From Nonomuraea antri (GTDB lineage: Bacteria; Actinomycetota; Actinomycetes; Streptosporangiales; Streptosporangiaceae), in the NCBI RefSeq assembly GCF_013283785.1, contig NZ_JABCPZ010000036.1:1-62710 (forward strand): a DNA stretch of 62,710 nt, given 5' to 3'. The position numbers were made by a program, and so were the translations under genes. Shown one piece after another: positions 60,054 to 62,710 of this stretch; position 1 is the stretch's first letter; each line of letters begins with the position of its first letter. The notes beneath the pieces are model-generated. The model saw only the letters and a list, made by a program, of their open reading frames with translations, was not told where the DNA came from and did no database searches.

Positions 60054-61339
60054 GACGACGCGCTGGAGGCGGTGGACGCGTCCGAGGCGTCCGAGGCGTT
60101 CGCGACGTTCGCGACGTTCGCGACGTTCGCGACGTTCGCGACGTTGGACGCGTTCGAGGCGGGGAGCAGGCCCGGCGGGAGTGCGCGGTAGGCGGTGCCA
60201 GTGCCCGACAGGCGCGCGCCGGTCGCGCCGGCGGGAAGGAACGCCGCCTGCCCGGGCCGCAGGGTCACCCGCTCCGCCGCCTCCAGGACGATCTCCGCCC
60301 CTTCCACGCACAACACGATCTGCGGCACACCGGCGGGCAGCGGGTGCTCGGCGTCCCCGGCGAGCTCGTGGCGGACGAGGCCGAACTCGGCGATCGGCGG
60401 CCGGTAGCCGTACCGGCCGGGCTCCCCCTGGTCGGCGGGGACCAGGCACGGCCGGGCCGGCTCGAAGTCGACCACGCGCATCAGTTCAGGCACGTCGATG
60501 TGCTTCGGGGTCAGCCCGCAGCGCAGCACGTTGTCCGAGTTGGCCATGACCTCCACGGCGACGCCGCCCAGGTAGGCGTGCGGGACGCCGGCGCCGAGGA
60601 AGGCGGCCTCGCCGGGGGCGAGACGTACGTGGTTGAGCAGGAGCGCGGCCGTGACGCCGGGGTCGCCGGGGCAGGCGCGGGCCAGGTCGGCGTAGACGGC
60701 GAGGTCCGGGTGGTCGTCGGCGCGGCCGGTGAGTGCCGCTTCGACGGCGGCGCGGATCTCGTGCGCGCCCGGGTCGAGCATCTGCTCGAACACCGTGCGC
60801 AGCGCGGCCCCGGCCGGTTCGGCACGCAGGACGCGCACCCACTCGCCGACCTCAGGCACGCCCAGCGATTCCAGCAGTCCGGCCGCGTCGCCGGGGGCGC
60901 GGAACCCGCACAGCCCGTGGAAGTCGGTCAGCGCGCAGACCATCTCCGGCTTGTGGAACGGGTCCTTGTAGGTGCGCGCCGGGTCGTCGATCGGCACGCC
61001 GGCCGCGTTCTCGCGGGCGAACCCCTCCTCGGCCTGCGCCGTCGTGGGGTGCACCTGCAGCGACAGCGGCGCGTCGACGGCGAGCACCTTCAGCAGGTAC
61101 GGCAGGACCGGCCCGAACGCGTCCACCCCACGCGCGCCCACCATCCCGTACGGGTCGCGCCCGATCAGCTCGCCCAGCGCCACCCCGTCGACGGTCGACG
61201 GAGCGCCGGGATGGGCGCCGATCCACAGCTCCGCCTGCGGCTCCCCCGTCGCCGGGGTGCCGAACATGGCCGGGAAGGCGGTCGGCGATCCCCACGCGTA
61301 CGGCCGGATCACCGTGGTCAGCGGCAGCGGTGCCTTCAT
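60050..61339 (-). CDS. manA: Mannose-6-phosphate isomerase, type I
   Basis: 429 residues. It interconverts mannose 6-phosphate and fructose 6-phosphate. Zinc ligands are visible in LQVHP, HKPEM and GVPHAYLGG, with the signature AVEVMANSDNVLRCGLTPKH. The last ~35 residues are an unusual low-complexity tail of Asn-Val-Ala and Ala-Ser-Asp units made by a 9-bp DNA repeat. ATG at 61339 is supported by family length. It was probably once downstream of a sugar ABC transporter, a fragment of which remains upstream. Confidence 0.95.
   Translation of the reverse strand: MKAPLPLTTVIRPYAWGSPTAFPAMFGTPATGEPQAELWIGAHPGAPSTVDGVALGELIGRDPYGMVGARGVDAFGPVLPYLLKVLAVDAPLSLQVHPTTAQAEEGFARENAAGVPIDDPARTYKDPFHKPEMVCALTDFHGLCGFRAPGDAAGLLESLGVPEVGEWVRVLRAEPAGAALRTVFEQMLDPGAHEIRAAVEAALTGRADDHPDLAVYADLARACPGDPGVTAALLLNHVRLAPGEAAFLGAGVPHAYLGGVAVEVMANSDNVLRCGLTPKHIDVPELMRVVDFEPARPCLVPADQGEPGRYGYRPPIAEFGLVRHELAGDAEHPLPAGVPQIVLCVEGAEIVLEAAERVTLRPGQAAFLPAGATGARLSGTGTAYRALPPGLLPASNASNVANVANVANVANVANASDASDASTASSASS
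60097..60141 (-). repeat. Five 9-bp tandem repeats in the manA 3' end
   Basis: CGTTCGCGA is repeated five times and encodes Asn-Val-Ala units on the minus strand; related degenerate units continue on both sides. Confidence 0.9.
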
Positions 61340-61352
61340 GCGGTTCTTCGCC

Positions 61353-61560
61353 TCACTTCGTCGCGCCTTGTGTCAGTCCGTTATAGATGAATCTTTGCAG
61401 CAGCAGGAACACGGCCGGCGTGGGCACGATCACCAGAATGGTACTCGTGAACTGGAACAGCGATGTGGAGACGGTACCGAGGTTCTGGTCCGGCATGTAC
61501 AGGAAGGGAATGCAGAAGTCGTCGCACGCCGCGATGCCCTTGACGACGCCTGGCGGTGTG
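61353..61560 (-). pseudogene. C-terminal fragment of a sugar ABC transporter permease
   Basis: The leftward frame ends VFLLLQRFIYNGLTQGATK, the typical C-terminus of MalG-like permeases, preceded by DDFCIPFLYMPDQNLGTVST. The segment between these normally carries a further loop and helix, so an internal deletion is likely. The frame closes upstream at a stop near 61582 and no start or N-terminal half exists. It ends 13 bases before manA, as expected of an old transporter-manA operon. Confidence 0.75.
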
Positions 61561-61620
61561 GACGGACGGGCGATGTCTTAACACCGTTGGAGTCGCGTTC
61601 AGCGGTGCCGGGAGGTTCGG

Positions 61621-62442
61621 TTACTCGGAGCGTGGCCGTCCGGCGGTCGTTCGGCGCCGCTCGGCGCGCGTCCTGAGCAGGTCGGCGGTCGGCTGGTCGG
61701 CGGGCAGGAACGCCTCCAGCTGCAGCTCGGCGACGGTGACGTCCGTCGCCGTGGCGAACGAGGTCAGCGTGGTGATCAGGCGCAGTTCGCCGTCCGCGGA
61801 CGCCAGTCGCATCGGCACCGCGAAGCCGAGGTGGTCGGGCCCGACCGGGGCCTCGGGGACGTAGGCGGCCAGTTCGTCGACGAAGTCGTCCATGCGCGGA
61901 TCGGGGCTGCGCCTGGCGCTCGCACGCAGGGCGTCGATCACGTGCCGGCCCCACTCGCCGAGGTTGCGTATCCTGCGCGCCATGCCGTCCGGGTGCAGCA
62001 TGAGCCGCAACATGTTGACCGGAGGCCGGAGGAGTTCCGGCGCGGCACCCTCGGTGAACACCTCGACGGCGTCGTTGGCCGCCACCACCCGCCCGTACGG
62101 CCCGACGACGAGCGCCGGGTACGGCTGGTGGCCGCGCAGGATCTGCTCGATCGCGGTGCGTACCGGGGCCAGGGCCTGCTCGTCCAGGCTGGATTCGGTG
62201 AAGACGGGTGCGTAGCCGGCCAGGGCGAGCAGGTCGTTGCGCTGGCGCAGCGACAGTCCGAGCGATTCGGCCAGGCGGATCACGAGCGCGCGTCCAGGCT
62301 GGGAGCGGCCGCTCTCGACGAAGCTCAGGTGGCGCTGGGTGGTGCCGGCCAGGGTGGCCAGCTCCAGCTGACTGACCCGGCGGACGGCCCGCCAGCGGCG
62401 CAGGCCCTCGCCGATATCGGTGCGCTCGACGGTATTACTCAC
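61621..62442 (-). CDS. XRE-family regulator with MmyB-like ligand-binding domain
   Basis: 273 residues. HTH_3 at residues ~12-70 (RRVSQLELATLAGTTQRHLS, VESGRSQPGRALVIRLAESL) and a C-terminal MmyB-like domain (YPALVVGPYGRVVAANDA, NMLRLMLHPDGMARRIRNLGEWG, LITTLTSFATATDVTVAELQLEAFLP). Such regulators in actinobacteria control neighbouring oxidoreductases; no obvious target is in view. GTG at 62442. Confidence 0.92.
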   Translation of the reverse strand: MSNTVERTDIGEGLRRWRAVRRVSQLELATLAGTTQRHLSFVESGRSQPGRALVIRLAESLGLSLRQRNDLLALAGYAPVFTESSLDEQALAPVRTAIEQILRGHQPYPALVVGPYGRVVAANDAVEVFTEGAAPELLRPPVNMLRLMLHPDGMARRIRNLGEWGRHVIDALRASARRSPDPRMDDFVDELAAYVPEAPVGPDHLGFAVPMRLASADGELRLITTLTSFATATDVTVAELQLEAFLPADQPTADLLRTRAERRRTTAGRPRSE

Positions 62443-62710
62443 CGGTCGGTTCTATCAGCCCACCCGTCGACGGGGTGACCCGGGCGATACGCACCAACGG
62501 GCTCCTCCTTTCCTTGGTGGCACCTATTGCCCTCACGGCAGGAGCCGCTCCTGTGGGGCGCTCGCGTTGGGGAGTCGCTCGCGTGGCGGGCGCTTCCGTG
62601 GCGGGCCCTCGCGTGGCGGGCCCTCGCATGGCGGACGGAGAGGTCGGGTCGGAAGACCAGGTGGCGGTGGCTGTGCGGCAGGAAGCCTGGTGGCGGGCCT
62701 GCCTGAACGC
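62443..62710. other. Window edge, no gene recognised
   Basis: This stretch holds short imperfect repeats of GTGGCGGGCCCTCGC around 62583-62635 and no supported coding sequence; it should include the promoter of the XRE gene. Confidence 0.4.

Overview
The window is very GC-rich, with third codon positions almost all G or C, frequent GTG starts, 4-bp ATGA/GTGA gene overlaps, and several start codons sitting 6-8 bases after a TANNNT -10 box (leaderless transcripts). It encodes an ECF41 sigma factor, a StrR-type regulator, a MocR regulator and an nSTAND/WD40 protein. Together these point to a filamentous actinobacterium; Streptosporangiales is a plausible guess, not a proof.

Layout. 0-6.4 kb: ordinary genes (Tat-exported SDR, membrane protein plus NarL-type two-component pair, VOC protein, and a TetR/YCII/Tag operon with a nested palindromic operator). 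6.7-33.5 kb: a biosynthetic gene cluster. 33.9-40.7 kb: a secreted FG-GAP repeat protein, a 1254-residue HTH-nSTAND-WD40 protein and a membrane-anchored pentapeptide-like protein. 40.7-43.5 kb: an ECF41 sigma factor with its typical carboxymuconolactone-decarboxylase-like and NAD(P)-binding partners, then gene remnants. 43.5-62.7 kb: accessory and metabolic genes (DUF1254, XRE-cupin, epoxide hydrolase, esterase/YceI/isochorismatase operon, AraC regulators, HAD phosphatase, MocR, ManA), with several decayed genes and tandem repeats.

The cluster is the main interest. It contains four free-standing carrier proteins, two amino-acid adenylation proteins and one acyl-CoA-synthetase-like ligase, but no condensation domain. 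One adenylation protein carries the prolyl-AMP-ligase specificity pattern; its gene overlaps that of a PltE/RedW-type dehydrogenase, and a carrier gene lies one gene downstream. This is the three-component route from L-proline to pyrrole-2-carbonyl-S-carrier. The other adenylation protein has a glycine-like code and is flanked by two carrier genes that overlap it. Bond formation must come from other folds: an ATP-grasp ligase, two beta-lactamase/PBP-fold acyl-enzymes, an alpha/beta-hydrolase thioesterase and GNAT proteins. The thioesterase and one PBP-fold enzyme have cysteine at the nucleophile position (AxCxG and CxxK). Tailoring candidates are a clavaminate-synthase-like Fe/2OG oxygenase with an HxE triad, a PhyH oxygenase, an F420/LLM oxidoreductase, an O-methyltransferase and a second acyl-CoA-dehydrogenase-like flavoprotein. 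A possible sugar or amino-sugar branch is a BtpA TIM barrel, a double-SIS protein, an aminotransferase, an aldehyde dehydrogenase and a mutarotase homologue lacking its catalytic Glu. An MFS pump is present.

A StrR/NovG-type regulator closes the cluster. Two 29-bp sites match the StrR consensus architecture (GACTG-N11-CAGTC): one between the divergent thioesterase and mutarotase-like genes, one at the 3' end of the SIS gene. I cannot match this combination to a pathway I know, and I consider it the best candidate for an undescribed system here. The product is best described as an unknown pyrrole-2-carboxamide-type molecule.
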